Shown here: piece after piece, positions 45,297 to 55,321 of the stretch | How the letters are laid out: the number at the start of each line of letters is the position of its first letter | Numbering within the stretch: position 1 is the stretch's first letter | Assembly (NCBI RefSeq): GCF_035989885.1 | Contig: NZ_CP108518.1 | Coordinates: 6,253,001 to 6,317,000, forward strand | Direction: 5' to 3' | DNA: 64,000 bases | From: Streptomyces sp. NBC_01232 | Lineage (GTDB): Bacteria > Actinomycetota > Actinomycetes > Streptomycetales > Streptomycetaceae | Position numbers and translations under genes: made by a program | The notes under the pieces: generated by a model | Seen by the model: only the letters and a program-made list of their open reading frames with translations | Database searches by the model: none | What the model was told of the DNA's origin: nothing

Positions 45297-45566
45297 GGTC
45301 ATTGCGAGACGCCCGATCCGGCCGGAATGGCCGCAGATGATCGGCGTCTCGGCGACCGTAGCACGATCCAGGGGCCGCTTCTCTCCCCCTTTGGGTCGGT
45401 AGTGGGCGGTTCATGCCGTGTCAGCCTCTTGACGTGTGGAAGCGCAAAGGCTCGACTTAAGGTTCACAAGTTGGAGAGATGCCGGGGTCTCGGAGCGTGA
45501 AGCCGTGACGTGCCCCGGCCGGGGGGCGACGGCTGGCCGTCGCTAATGGGCAGGAGTGGATGAGTC

Positions 45567-46781
45567 GTGCAGACTCCCGGATCGCAGTCGTCACTGCATC
45601 GCGCGAATCTCGAACGGGTCGTGCGGGCGGTGCGGCTCGCTGGATCGCTGACCCAGGCGGAGATCGCCCGCGCCACCGGACTGTCGGCGGCCACGGTCTC
45701 CAACATCGTCCGGGAGCTGAAGGACGGCGGGACCGTCGAGGTCACCGATACGTCGGCCGGCGGCCGCCGCGCGCGCAGCGTCTCGCTCAGCGGTGACGCC
45801 GGCATCGTCATCGGTGTGGACTTCGGCCACACCCACCTGCGGGTGGCGGTGGGGAACCTCGCCCACCAGGTGCTGGCCGAGGAGTCCGAGCCGCTGGACG
45901 TCGACGCATCCTGGGCGGACGGCTTCGACCGGGCCGAAGCCCTGGTCGGACGGCTGATCGCGGACATCGGGGTGGGCCTGGAGAAGGTCATCGGCGTCGG
46001 GCTCGGCGTGCCCGGACCGATCGACGTGGAGTCGGGGACCCTGGGCTCGACGGCGATCCTGCCGGGCTGGGCGGGCATCAACCCCCGTCAGGAGCTCTCG
46101 CAGCGCCTCGGGGTGCCCGTGTACGTGGACAACGACGCGAACCTCGGCGCCCTCGGCGAACTCGTTTGGGGGAGCGGGCGGGGAGTAAAGGACCTCGCCT
46201 ACATCAAGGTGGCCAGCGGCGTCGGCGCAGGCCTCGTGATCAACGGCCAGATCTACCGCGGACCGGGCGGCACGGCGGGCGAGATCGGGCACATCACCCT
46301 GGACGAATCGGGCCCCGTCTGCCGCTGCGGCAACCGCGGCTGCCTGGAGACCTTCGCCGCCGCCCGGTACGTGCTGCCGCTGCTCCAGGGCACGCACGGC
46401 CCGGAGTTGACGATGGAGCGGGTGGTCGAGCTGGCCCGCGAGGGGGACCCGGGCTGCCGCCGGGTGATCACGGACGTGGGCCGGCACATCGGCAGCGGCG
46501 TGGCCAGTCTGTGCAACCTGCTGAACCCGAGCCGGGTGGTGCTGGGCGGCTCGCTGGCGGAGGCCGGTGAGCTCGTGCTCGCCCCCATCCGCGAATCGGT
46601 CGGGAGGTACGCGATCCCCAGTGCGGCCCGGCAGTTGTCGGTGCTGACGGGGAACCTCGGAGGGCGCGCCGAAGTGCTGGGCGCACTGGCACTCGTACTC
46701 AGCGAGATGGGCGATTCGACACTTTTGTCAGATCATGGAAGTGGAGTGCGAGCTCCCGCCGTCTTGTCTTCAGGTAGATAA
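45567..46781 (+). CDS. rok7B7: ROK family transcriptional regulator (Rok7B7-like)
   Basis: 404 residues. The N-terminal winged helix (GSLTQAEIARATGLSAATVS) is followed by a ROK sugar-kinase-like domain with the zinc motif CRCGNRGCLE and a DFGHTHLRVAVG phosphate loop. Its position between ngcEFG and xylFGH matches the Streptomyces Rok7B7 regulator, which is linked to xylose, N-acetylglucosamine and antibiotic control. The GTG at 45567 has GGAG 10 bases upstream. It likely controls xylF, which begins 117 bases downstream on the same strand. The symbol rests on context. Confidence 0.87.
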   Translation: MQTPGSQSSLHRANLERVVRAVRLAGSLTQAEIARATGLSAATVSNIVRELKDGGTVEVTDTSAGGRRARSVSLSGDAGIVIGVDFGHTHLRVAVGNLAHQVLAEESEPLDVDASWADGFDRAEALVGRLIADIGVGLEKVIGVGLGVPGPIDVESGTLGSTAILPGWAGINPRQELSQRLGVPVYVDNDANLGALGELVWGSGRGVKDLAYIKVASGVGAGLVINGQIYRGPGGTAGEIGHITLDESGPVCRCGNRGCLETFAAARYVLPLLQGTHGPELTMERVVELAREGDPGCRRVITDVGRHIGSGVASLCNLLNPSRVVLGGSLAEAGELVLAPIRESVGRYAIPSAARQLSVLTGNLGGRAEVLGALALVLSEMGDSTLLSDHGSGVRAPAVLSSGR

Positions 46782-46898
46782 CGAATGGCACCGTTGTCAT
46801 CTCGTTAAGAATTCACTCCTTGACGGCAAAACGCGGCCGGGGTTGACTCACATCCACCTCGGCCGCGGCGTAGCGGCCTCGTCAGGGAGGTTCAAGTA

Positions 46899-48011
46899 AT
46901 GAACACGCGTATGCGCAGAGCCGCTGTAGCCGTTGCCGCCGGCGCCATGGCCGTTTCCCTCGCCGCTTGTGGCAGTGCCAAGGAGGCCGGCGACAAGACC
47001 AAGGAGTCCTCCGGCGCTGCCAAGGGCGACGCGATCAAGGTCGGTCTGCTCCTGCCGGAGAACCAGACCGCGCGTTACGAGAAGTTCGACAAGCCGCTCA
47101 TCGAGAAGAAGGTCGCCGAGCTCACCGGCGGCAAGGGCGAGGTCGTCTACGCCAACGCCAAGCAGGACGCGACCACGCAGAACTCCCAGGTCGACACGAT
47201 GATCACCAACAAGGTGGACGTCCTGATCATCGACGCGGTGGACTCCAAGGCCATCGCCGGCTCGGTCAAGAAGGCGAAGGAGGCCGGCATCCCGGTCGTC
47301 TCCTACGACCGCCTGGCCGAGGGCCCGATCGACGCCTACACCTCCTTCGACAACGAAGAGGTCGGCAAGGTCCAGGGCAAGGCCCTGCTGGAGGCCCTGG
47401 GCGACAAGGCCAAGGACGGCCAGATCGTCATGATGAACGGTTCGGTCACCGACCCGAACGCCAAGCTCTTCAAGTCCGGTGCGCACTCCGTGCTCGACGG
47501 CAAGGTGAATGTCGGCAAGGAGTACGACACCGTCGAGTGGAAGCCGGAGAACGCCAACACCAACATGGCGGCCGCGCTCTCCGCGCTCGGCAAGGACAAG
47601 GTCATCGGCGTCTACTCGGCCAACGACGGCATGGCGGGCGGCATCATCACCGCCCTCAAGGCCGCCGGCGTCTCCCCGCTGCCCCCCGTCACCGGCCAGG
47701 ACGCCGAACTCGCCGGCGTGCAGCGCATCGTCGCGGGCGAGCAGTTCATGAGCGTCTACAAGCCGTACGCCCCCGAGGCCGAGGCCGCCGCGAAGATGGC
47801 CGTCGCCCTCGCCAAGGGCGGCAAGCCCGAGGGCACCACGTCCACGGTCGACAGCCCCACCACCAAGGGCGTTCCCTCCGTGCTGATCCCGGTCATCTCG
47901 CTGACCAAGGCCAACATCAAGGACACCGTCGTCAAGGACGGCGTCTACTCGGTCGACGAGATCTGCTCCGACAAGTACGCGGCGGCCTGCGCCGCAGCCG
48001 GCCTGAAGTAG
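46899..48011 (+). CDS. xylF: D-xylose-binding lipoprotein
   Basis: 370 residues. The lipoprotein signal ends in SLAACG (Cys24), then a periplasmic-binding-protein type 1 fold (KVGLLLPENQTARYEKFDKP, VVSYDRLAEG, VTGQDAEL) typical of XylF. GGGAGG lies 8 bases before the ATG. It is followed by a short intergenic hairpin and then the ATPase and permease genes, so it should be the most abundant product of the operon. Possible promoter element TTGACT at 46843. Confidence 0.9.
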   Translation: MNTRMRRAAVAVAAGAMAVSLAACGSAKEAGDKTKESSGAAKGDAIKVGLLLPENQTARYEKFDKPLIEKKVAELTGGKGEVVYANAKQDATTQNSQVDTMITNKVDVLIIDAVDSKAIAGSVKKAKEAGIPVVSYDRLAEGPIDAYTSFDNEEVGKVQGKALLEALGDKAKDGQIVMMNGSVTDPNAKLFKSGAHSVLDGKVNVGKEYDTVEWKPENANTNMAAALSALGKDKVIGVYSANDGMAGGIITALKAAGVSPLPPVTGQDAELAGVQRIVAGEQFMSVYKPYAPEAEAAAKMAVALAKGGKPEGTTSTVDSPTTKGVPSVLIPVISLTKANIKDTVVKDGVYSVDEICSDKYAAACAAAGLK

Positions 48012-48073
48012 CGGCCCCCGTCGCCTCCTCGCGAGGCGGCCCCCCATCCCTGACCGGCGTCCCGCCCACTCAT

Positions 48074-48091
48074 CCCCGCCACTGGGCGGGG
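48074..48091 (+). terminator. Intercistronic hairpin between xylF and xylG
   Basis: Perfect 7-bp stem CCCCGCC/GGCGGGG with an ACTG loop, in the 169-base gap. Probably stabilises xylF mRNA or partly ends transcription, giving more binding protein than transporter. Confidence 0.55.
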
Positions 48092-48180
48092 CGCCGGGCA
48101 GAAACGTTCCCCCATTCGCCCCGCTCCTGCTCTTTTTGCACGACATCCCCGCCGGTCAGGCGGCGAAGGAGATGGTTCAT

Positions 48181-48960
48181 GTGTCCGCTGCGCCCGTGCT
48201 GGCGTTGCGAGGGGTCTCGAAGCGGTTCGGCGCCGTTCAGGCCCTCACCGACGTAGAACTCGAGATCCACTCCGGTGAAGTGGTCGCCCTCGTCGGCGAC
48301 AACGGTGCCGGAAAGTCCACGCTGGTCAAGACGATCGCCGGCGTGCACCCCATCGATGAAGGTGTCATCGAGTGGGAAGGGCGCCCGGTCTCCATCGGCA
48401 AGCCCCACGACGCCCAGAACCTGGGCATCGCGACGGTCTACCAGGACCTGGCGCTGTGCGACAACATCGACGTTGTCGGCAACCTCTTCCTCGGCCGTGA
48501 GCTCAAGAGCTTCGGCATCCTCGACGAGGTGGAGATGGAGCGCCGCGCCCGCGAGCTCCTGACCACCCTGTCCATCCGGATCCCCAGTGTCCGCATCCCG
48601 ATCGCCTCGCTCTCCGGCGGTCAGCGCCAGACCGTGGCGATCGCACGTTCCATGCTGGGCGAGCCCAAGCTCGTCATCCTCGACGAGCCCACCGCCGCCC
48701 TCGGTGTCGAGCAGACCGCACAGGTCCTCGACCTGGTCGAGCGGCTGCGCGAGCGCGGCCACGCCGTCATCCTCATCAGCCACAACATGGCCGATGTGAA
48801 GGCCGTCGCCGACAAGGTGGCGGTTCTGCGGCTGGGCCGCAACAACGGTGTCTTCAACGTCGCCGACACCTCGCAGGAAGAGATCATCTCCGCCATCACC
48901 GGTGCCACGGACAACGCCGTGACCCGCCGGGCGGCCCGCACCTCGGAGGCCGGCAAGTGA
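48181..48960 (+). CDS. xylG: Xylose ABC transporter ATPase, single-domain
   Basis: 259 residues with one ABC domain: Walker A GDNGAGKS, signature LSGGQRQT, Walker B LVILDEP. The E. coli XylG has two ABC domains in about 510 residues, so this protein must act as a homodimer, as in many actinobacterial pentose importers. The GTG at 48181 has AAGGAG about 9 bases upstream; the ATG at 48172 adjoins that site and is less likely. It ends in a GTGA overlap with xylH. Confidence 0.9.
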   Translation: MSAAPVLALRGVSKRFGAVQALTDVELEIHSGEVVALVGDNGAGKSTLVKTIAGVHPIDEGVIEWEGRPVSIGKPHDAQNLGIATVYQDLALCDNIDVVGNLFLGRELKSFGILDEVEMERRARELLTTLSIRIPSVRIPIASLSGGQRQTVAIARSMLGEPKLVILDEPTAALGVEQTAQVLDLVERLRERGHAVILISHNMADVKAVADKVAVLRLGRNNGVFNVADTSQEEIISAITGATDNAVTRRAARTSEAGK

Positions 48961-50276
48961 GCACCCAGAACCCTGCCACCGGTCCACTGGACAAGGGCCC
49001 CGTGGACCAGCCGGAGCACATCGACCCGGTCAACCCCGCGGCCGCGCACGACGCGATCCCGGCCGTGGACCCCCGCCTGCTCGTCCGCGAAGAGGGCCTC
49101 GCCGGATACGTGGGCGAGTTCAAGCGCAAGATGAAGGCGGGCGACCTCGGTTCCCTCCCGGTCGTCATCGGCCTGATCGTCATCTGGTCGATCTTCCAGG
49201 GGCTGAACTCGAACTTCCTCTCCCCGGAGAACCTCACCAACATCGCGATCACGATGACCGGCACCGGCATGATCGCCATCGGCATCATCTTCGTGCTGCT
49301 GCTCGGTGAGATCGACCTCTCGGTCGGCTCGGTGAGCGGTGTCTCGGGCGCCATCGTCGCCGTCCTCGCCGTCACCAACGGCGTGAACGAATGGCTGGCC
49401 ATCCTCGCGGCCATCGTGGGAGGCGCCCTGATCGGCTCCATCCACGGCTTCTTCTTCGCCAAGATCGGCGCCCCGGCCTTCGCCGTCACCCTGTCGGGCC
49501 TGCTCTTCTGGCTCGGCGCGATGCTGCAGATCCTCGGCAGCAACGGCACGATCAACATCGACTCCGACGGCGTGGTCGGCCAGCTGACCACGTACTTCTT
49601 CTCGGAGGTGGCCGTCGCCTACGGGCTGGCCGCGCTCGCGGTGGCCGGCTACTTCCTCGCGGCCTTCCTCGACGCGAGGCGCCGCGAGGCGGCCGGGATG
49701 CCCTCCCGGCCGCTCGTCGAGATCCTGCTGCGCACCGGCCTGCTCGCGCTGTGCACCTTCGGTCCCGCCGTGCTGTTCAACCAGTACAAGGGTCTGCCGC
49801 TCGCGGTGGTGCTCTTCCTGCTGGCCCTGGTCGTCACGGACTTCCTGCTGCGCCGCACGACCTTCGGGCGAAACGTTTTCGCACTGGGTGGCAGCGTCGA
49901 GGCCTCCCGCCGTGCGGGCATCAACGTCACCCGGATCCGGATCACGGTCTTCGCGATCTCCAGCACCTTCGCCGCCATCGGCGGCCTGTTCTGGGCATCC
50001 AAGATCGCGGCGGCCAACCAGAGCGCCGGCGCCGGCGACCTGCTGATGAACGTGATCGCGGCGGCCGTCATCGGCGGCACCAGCCTCTTCGGCGGCCGGG
50101 GCCGGACCTGGAACGCCCTCCTCGGCGTCATGGTCATCGTCTCGATCCAGTACGGTCTGGCCCTGGAAGGCATTGCGACGCCGATCCAGTACATGATCAC
50201 CGGCGCGGTGCTGCTGGCGACCGTGGTGATCGACTCGGTGACCCGCAAGACCCAGAAGACGGCCGGCCGCGCCTGA
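48957..50276 (+). CDS. xylH: Xylose ABC transporter permease
   Basis: 439 residues. A soluble N-terminus of about 65 residues is followed by roughly ten membrane helices of the BPD_transp_2 (ribose/xylose) type, with VLLLGEIDLSVGSVSGVSGA and GGTSLFGGRGRTWNALLGV as family motifs. The GTG overlaps the xylG stop. It ends before a strong terminator. Confidence 0.93.
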   Translation: MSTQNPATGPLDKGPVDQPEHIDPVNPAAAHDAIPAVDPRLLVREEGLAGYVGEFKRKMKAGDLGSLPVVIGLIVIWSIFQGLNSNFLSPENLTNIAITMTGTGMIAIGIIFVLLLGEIDLSVGSVSGVSGAIVAVLAVTNGVNEWLAILAAIVGGALIGSIHGFFFAKIGAPAFAVTLSGLLFWLGAMLQILGSNGTINIDSDGVVGQLTTYFFSEVAVAYGLAALAVAGYFLAAFLDARRREAAGMPSRPLVEILLRTGLLALCTFGPAVLFNQYKGLPLAVVLFLLALVVTDFLLRRTTFGRNVFALGGSVEASRRAGINVTRIRITVFAISSTFAAIGGLFWASKIAAANQSAGAGDLLMNVIAAAVIGGTSLFGGRGRTWNALLGVMVIVSIQYGLALEGIATPIQYMITGAVLLATVVIDSVTRKTQKTAGRA

Positions 50277-50329
50277 TCGCGCGTCCGACCGCCCGCCGGA
50301 GCGGCATCCGGCGGTAAGACCGGTCACAG

Positions 50330-50360
50330 TGCCCGGCGCCACTTCTCGTGGCGCCGGGCA
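50330..50360 (+). terminator. Terminator of the xyl operon
   Basis: Perfect 13-bp stem TGCCCGGCGCCAC with a TTCTC loop, 54 bases after xylH. Confidence 0.8.
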
Positions 50361-50539
50361 TCCGTGCGTGCACGTACGGGGTACTCATGTGCGGGTATAC
50401 ATCCGTATGTGATGTGTGGCCGCGCGATCATGCGTACATGTATGACAAAGGTGTGACGCCCCAGGGACGGCCCGATGACCGTGCCCGGGAACGGAACATT
50501 AGACTCGACAGACCAGCAAGCAACTGCAAGGAGGCACGG

Positions 50540-52456
50540 GTGCTGCTGACCCGCATCAAGGGACCGCGCGATCTGGACCGGCTCAGCCAGGAGGAGCTCG
50601 ACCAGCTCGCGGCCGAGATCAGGTCCTTCCTCGTCGACGCCGTCTCCAAGACCGGCGGGCACCTCGGCCCCAACCTCGGGGTGGTCGAACTGACGATCGC
50701 CCTGCACCGGGTCTTCGACTCGCCGAAGGACAAGGTCCTCTTCGACACCGGCCACCAGGCCTACGTCCACAAGCTGCTCACGGGCCGCCAGGACTTCGCC
50801 GGCCTGCGCACCAAGAACGGCCTCTCCGGCTACCCCTCGCGCGCCGAGTCCGACCACGACGTGATCGAGAACTCCCACGCCTCCACCGTGCTCGGCTGGG
50901 CCGACGGCCTGGCCAAGGCCAATGAGGTGCTGGGCCGCGAGGACCACCACGTCGCCGCCGTCATCGGCGACGGCGCGCTGACCGGCGGCATGGCCTGGGA
51001 GGCGCTGAACAACATCGCCGCCGCCAAGGACCGCCCGCTGGTCATCGTCGTCAACGACAACGAGCGCTCCTACGGGCCCACCATCGGCGGCCTCGCGAAC
51101 CACCTGGCCACCCTGCGCACCACGGACGGCTACGAGCGGTTCCTGGCCCGCGGCAAGGAGATCCTGGAGCGCACCCCGGTCGTCGGGAAGCCGCTCTTCG
51201 AGACTTTGCACGGCGCCAAGAAGGGCCTCAAGGACTTCATCGCCCCGCAGGGCATGTTCGAGGACCTCGGCCTCAAGTACATCGGGCCCATCGACGGCCA
51301 CGACATCGAGGCCCTGGAGTCCGCCCTGCAGCGCGCCAAGCGTTTCAGCGGCCCGGTCATCGTGCACTGCCTCACCCAGAAGGGCCGCGGCTACACCCCG
51401 GCCCTGGAGCACGAGGCGGACCGCTTCCACGCGGTCGGCGTGATCCACCCCGACACCGGCCTGCCGGTGAAGACCGCCGCGGCCAGCTGGACCTCCGTCT
51501 TCGCGGACGAGATGGTCAAGCTCGGCCACGAGCGCGAGGACATCGTCGGCATCACCGCCGCCATGCTCCACCCGGTCGGCCTCAACAAGTTCGCCGAGGC
51601 CTTCCCGAACCGGATCTACGACGTGGGCATCGCCGAGCAGCACGGCGCCACCTCGGCGGCGGGCCTGGCCACCGGCGGGGTCCACCCGGTCTTCGCGGTG
51701 TACGCGACCTTCCTCAACCGCGCCTTCGACCAGGTCCTGATGGATGTCGCCCTGCACAAGTGCGGGGTCACCTTCGTCCTGGACCGCGCCGGTGTCACCG
51801 GTGACGACGGCGCCTCCCACAACGGCATGTGGGACATGTCCATCCTCCAGGTCGTGCCCGGCCTGCGGCTGGCCGCCCCGCGCGACGCCGAGCAGCTGCG
51901 CGCCCAGCTCCGCGAGGCCGTCGAGGTCAAGGACGCCCCGACCGTCGTGCGCTACTCCAAGGGCGTCGTCGGCCCGGCCGTTCCGGCCGTCGGCCGGATC
52001 GGCGGCATGGACGTCCTGCGCGCCCCGGGCGCCGAGGTCACCCGTCCGGACGTACTGCTCGTCTCGGTCGGCGCACTCGCCCCGATGTGCCTGGAAATCG
52101 CCGATCTGCTGGACAAGCAGGGCATCTCCACGACCGTCGTCGACCCCCGCTGGGTCAAGCCCGTGGACGAGGCCCTGGCCCCGCTCGCGGACCGTCACCG
52201 CGTGGTCGTCACCGTCGAGGACAACGGCCGTACCGGCGGTGTGGGCGCCGCCGTCTCGCAGGCCCTGCGGGACGCGGGTGTCGACGTACCGCTGCGCGAC
52301 TTCGGCATTCCGCAGCGCTTCCTCGACCACGCCCTCCGCAAGGAGATCATGGCGGAGATCGGCCTGACCGCGCCGGACATCGCCCGGCAGGTCACCGGCC
52401 TCGTGGCGAAGCTGGACGGCCGTTACGACAGCGAGCCGGCCGCCACCGTCGACTAG
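50540..52456 (+). CDS. dxs: 1-deoxy-D-xylulose-5-phosphate synthase
   Basis: 638 residues, the normal length. It condenses pyruvate and glyceraldehyde 3-phosphate, the first step of the MEP isoprenoid pathway. The thiamine diphosphate motif is [18 protein letters not shown]; the transketolase-type [12 protein letters not shown] and [15 protein letters not shown] are present. The GTG at 50540 has AAGGAGG 5 bases upstream and gives the family N-terminus [14 protein letters not shown]; earlier in-frame codons from 50348 run through the promoter region. It is next to the xyl operon but separated by a terminator. Confidence 0.96.
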   Translation: MLLTRIKGPRDLDRLSQEELDQLAAEIRSFLVDAVSKTGGHLGPNLGVVELTIALHRVFDSPKDKVLFDTGHQAYVHKLLTGRQDFAGLRTKNGLSGYPSRAESDHDVIENSHASTVLGWADGLAKANEVLGREDHHVAAVIGDGALTGGMAWEALNNIAAAKDRPLVIVVNDNERSYGPTIGGLANHLATLRTTDGYERFLARGKEILERTPVVGKPLFETLHGAKKGLKDFIAPQGMFEDLGLKYIGPIDGHDIEALESALQRAKRFSGPVIVHCLTQKGRGYTPALEHEADRFHAVGVIHPDTGLPVKTAAASWTSVFADEMVKLGHEREDIVGITAAMLHPVGLNKFAEAFPNRIYDVGIAEQHGATSAAGLATGGVHPVFAVYATFLNRAFDQVLMDVALHKCGVTFVLDRAGVTGDDGASHNGMWDMSILQVVPGLRLAAPRDAEQLRAQLREAVEVKDAPTVVRYSKGVVGPAVPAVGRIGGMDVLRAPGAEVTRPDVLLVSVGALAPMCLEIADLLDKQGISTTVVDPRWVKPVDEALAPLADRHRVVVTVEDNGRTGGVGAAVSQALRDAGVDVPLRDFGIPQRFLDHALRKEIMAEIGLTAPDIARQVTGLVAKLDGRYDSEPAATVD

Positions 52457-52509
52457 TCCGGAAACCACCGCTTGCGCCGTTCGTAGATCGACGCGCGGTT
52501 GCACGTCAC

Positions 52510-52549
52510 GGGCCGGGAGATCACTCTTGAGGAGTGGGCCTCCCGGCCC
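52510..52549 (+). terminator. Terminator after dxs
   Basis: Perfect 10-bp stem GGGCCGGGAG/CTCCCGGCCC with a 20-base loop. It is followed by two direct copies of CCCGGCCCGTTCGTGCG (about 52542-52575). Confidence 0.65.
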
Positions 52550-52597
52550 GTTCGTGCGCCCGGCCCGTTCGTGCGTCGTCACCTCTCGGAGGCGTCG

Positions 52598-54097
52598 GTG
52601 AGCAAGGATCTGAACAGCCCATTCCGCACCAAGACGGTGGAGCAATCCATCCGCGACACGGAGGAGCCGGAACACGCCCTCCGAAAGTCGCTCTCCGCCT
52701 GGGACCTCACGGTCTTCGGTGTGGGCGTCATCATCGGCACCGGCATTTTCGTCCTGACGGGCATCGCCGCCCGCAACAATGCCGGTCCCGCCACCGCCCT
52801 CGCCTTCGTGGCCGCGGGCATCGTCTGCGCCCTCGCGGCGCTCTGCTACGCCGAATTCGCGTCCACCGTCCCGGTGGCCGGGTCGGCGTACACGTTCTCG
52901 TACGCCTCGATCGGCGAGCTGCCCGCCTGGATCATCGGCTGGGACCTGGTGCTGGAGTTCGCACTCGGCACGGCCGTCGTCGCGGTCGGCTGGTCCGGGT
53001 ACGTGCGCCACCTCATGGACACCAACCTCGGCTGGACCCTGCCGACCTCCCTGTCCGGCCCCGATGCCGGCGGGCACTTCGACCTGCTGGCGTTCCTGCT
53101 GGTCCTGGTGCTGACGTGGATCCTGGTCGTCGGGACGAAGCTCTCGGCCCGGATCACCGCGGTCGTCGTCGCCATCAAGGTCACGGTCGTGCTGCTGGTC
53201 ATCGTCGCGGGCCTGTTCTTCATCAAGGCCGACAACTACTCGCCGTTCATCCCGCCGGCCGTGCCACAGGCCGAGGGCGTCAGCGGCTGGCACGCGCCAC
53301 TGGTCCAGTTGCTCTTCGGCTACGAGCCCACGAACTTCGGCGTCATGGGCATCTTCACGGCGGCCTCGCTCATCTTCTTCGCCTTCATCGGCTTCGACGT
53401 GGTGGCGACGGCGGCAGAGGAGACCAAGAACCCCCAGCGGGACATGCCGCGCGGCATCCTCGGCTCGCTGCTGATCTGCACCGTGCTCTACGTCGCCGTG
53501 ACCCTGGTGGTCACGGGCATGCAGAAGTACTCGGAGATGTCCCCGACCGCGCCGCTCGCCGAAGCCTTCAAATCGGTGAACCAGCCGTTCTTCTCGGGCG
53601 CCATCAGCCTCGGTGCGTCCGTCGGTCTGATCACCGTGTGCATGATTCTGCTGCTCGGCCAGACCCGCGTGTTCTTCGCGATGAGCCGCGACGGACTGCT
53701 GCCGCGCGTCTTCTCCGTGACGCACCCGAAGTACCGCACCCCCTACCGGGCGACCATGCTGCTCGGCGGGATCATCGCGGTCGTCGCAGGCTTCACCAGC
53801 CTGGAGAGCCTCGCTGAACTGGTGAACATCGGCACCCTGTTCGCCTTCGTGGTGGTCGCCCTCGGCGTGATCATCCTCCGCAAGTCCCGACCCGACCTGC
53901 ACCGGTCCTTCCGCACCCCGTGGGTGCCGTTCGTCCCGATCCTGTCGATCGCGGCCTCGTTCTGGCTGATGCTCAACCTGCCGGCCGAGACCTGGCTGCG
54001 CTTCGGCATCTGGATGGCCATCGGCATCGTCGTCTACTTCGCCTACGGCTACCGCAACAGCCGCCTGCACAAGGTCGGCCAGGAAGCGGAGTTCTGA
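52598..54097 (+). CDS. APC superfamily amino acid permease (cationic amino acid transporter type)
   Basis: 499 residues with about 12-14 membrane helices. Helix 1 holds the unwound motif GVGVIIGTGIFVLTG, helix 2 and after AALCYAEFASTVPVAGSAYT, and helix 6 FFAFIGFDVVATAAEETKNPQRDMP, all of the APC/CAT family. Substrate probably a basic or neutral amino acid. The GTG at 52598 has CGGAGG 5 bases upstream; an upstream frame from 52499 runs through the dxs terminator and is rejected. Confidence 0.9.
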   Translation: MSKDLNSPFRTKTVEQSIRDTEEPEHALRKSLSAWDLTVFGVGVIIGTGIFVLTGIAARNNAGPATALAFVAAGIVCALAALCYAEFASTVPVAGSAYTFSYASIGELPAWIIGWDLVLEFALGTAVVAVGWSGYVRHLMDTNLGWTLPTSLSGPDAGGHFDLLAFLLVLVLTWILVVGTKLSARITAVVVAIKVTVVLLVIVAGLFFIKADNYSPFIPPAVPQAEGVSGWHAPLVQLLFGYEPTNFGVMGIFTAASLIFFAFIGFDVVATAAEETKNPQRDMPRGILGSLLICTVLYVAVTLVVTGMQKYSEMSPTAPLAEAFKSVNQPFFSGAISLGASVGLITVCMILLLGQTRVFFAMSRDGLLPRVFSVTHPKYRTPYRATMLLGGIIAVVAGFTSLESLAELVNIGTLFAFVVVALGVIILRKSRPDLHRSFRTPWVPFVPILSIAASFWLMLNLPAETWLRFGIWMAIGIVVYFAYGYRNSRLHKVGQEAEF

Positions 54098-54111
54098 CCG
54101 CCGGCCCGGAC

Positions 54112-54174
54112 CGCTCAGGACGCAGCGGGCCCGTACGGGATTCCCTCCCGTACGGGCCCGCTGCGTCCTGAGCG
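54112..54174. terminator. Bidirectional terminator with a perfect 29-bp stem
   Basis: Arms at 54112-54140 and 54146-54174 are exact complements around TTCCC, an exceptionally long intrinsic hairpin between the convergent permease and LCP genes. Confidence 0.85.
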
Positions 54175-54193
54175 CGGTGCGGCGGCCGGAGCC

Positions 54194-55231
54194 TCAGCCC
54201 TTGGCGGGGGAGTCCTTCGCCGAGGCCGGGACCTTCTGGTCGTTGCGCAGGGCCTCCCACAGCTGGGTCGCCTGCGGTTCGGCCACGATCACGCGATTCG
54301 GGTCGACCTTGTCGTAGGCGACCGGCAGCATGATGGTCTCCATCGTCTCCGGATTCACGCCCTTCATGCTCTGCGCGAAGTCGGACAGCGCGGTGAGCGA
54401 GGCGAGGTCGGAGTCGGTGGTCAGCGACTTGGTGCCGGCGTCCGCGAGCTTGTAGAGCCGCGCCGGGTTGCCGAGGGCGTCCTGCTTCTTGATCTCGGAC
54501 AGCATCGCCAGCATGAACTGCTGCTGCAGGCCGATGCGGCCGAGGTCGCTGCCGTCGCCGTAGCCGTAGCGGGTACGGACGAACTTGAGCGAGTCGGTGC
54601 CGTTCAGCCGGTGCGTGCCCGCGTCCAGCTTGAGGCCGCCCTTGGCGCCGCTCATCGGCTTGTCCAGGGTGACGGTGACCCCGCCCAACGCGTCCACCAG
54701 GCCCTTGAAGCCGGCGAAGTCCACCTCGACGAAGTGGTCCACGCGTACGCCGGACAGCTGCTCGACCGTGTTGACCACACAGGCCGGACCGGCCAGCGAG
54801 TAGACGGAGTTGAACATGACCCGCTTGGCGGACGGCACGGTCTTGCCGTTCGCGTCCTTGCACTCGGGCCGGGTGATCAGGGTGTCGCGGGGGATGCTCA
54901 CCGCGGTCGCCTTGGACCGGCCCTCGGGTATGTGCACCAGCATCGCGGTGTCCGAGCGGGCGCCGCTGACGTCGCCGTGGTCGAGATCGGCGTTGGCCCC
55001 GGCGCGCGAGTCGGAGCCGAGCACCAGGATGTTCTGCGCGTTCGCGACGACCTTCGCGGGCCTGTTGTCGCCGATCGCCCGGTCCAGGTCGACGCTGTCG
55101 ATATTGGAGTTGAGGTGGCTGTACGTCCACCAGCCGGCCCCGGCCGTGCCCAGGATCAGCACGGCGACCAGCAGGAGGGTGATCCGCAGAATGCGGCGGC
55201 GGCGCCCGGGCCGCGCGTGCTTGTCCGTCAT
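54194..55231 (-). CDS. LytR-CpsA-Psr (LCP) family cell-wall ligase
   Basis: 345 residues. A basic cytoplasmic end (KHARPGRRRRILR), one membrane anchor (about 17-37), then an extracellular LCP domain with NILVLGSDSRA, ARSDTAMLVH, SIPRDTLI and KFVRTRYGYGDGSDLGR, including the conserved Asp and Arg residues that bind polyprenyl pyrophosphate. The family transfers teichoic acids or polysaccharides from lipid carriers to peptidoglycan. Single gene with its own start 90 bases from the fadB end. Confidence 0.93.
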   Translation of the reverse strand: MTDKHARPGRRRRILRITLLLVAVLILGTAGAGWWTYSHLNSNIDSVDLDRAIGDNRPAKVVANAQNILVLGSDSRAGANADLDHGDVSGARSDTAMLVHIPEGRSKATAVSIPRDTLITRPECKDANGKTVPSAKRVMFNSVYSLAGPACVVNTVEQLSGVRVDHFVEVDFAGFKGLVDALGGVTVTLDKPMSGAKGGLKLDAGTHRLNGTDSLKFVRTRYGYGDGSDLGRIGLQQQFMLAMLSEIKKQDALGNPARLYKLADAGTKSLTTDSDLASLTALSDFAQSMKGVNPETMETIMLPVAYDKVDPNRVIVAEPQATQLWEALRNDQKVPASAKDSPAKG

Positions 55232-55267
55232 ACGGGTGAATCTTAGACAGGTATTCGAATGGCCGAA

Positions 55268-55291
55268 GCCCGCCCCCCGAAGGGGGCGGGC
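55268..55291 (-). terminator. Terminator after fadB with TTCG loop
   Basis: On the minus strand GCCCGCCCCC-TTCG-GGGGGCGGGC, a 10-bp stem closed by the very stable TTCG tetraloop, 30 bases past the fadB stop. Confidence 0.8.
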
Positions 55292-55321
55292 CGACCGTTT
55301 CGCAGCCGTCTGCGACCCGGA

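Noticed and set aside
50324..54070. Minus-strand open frame of about 1250 codons opposite dxs and the permease
   Set aside because: A shadow of two clearly identified plus-strand genes; composition is repetitive Gly/Asp/Val and it spans two terminators.
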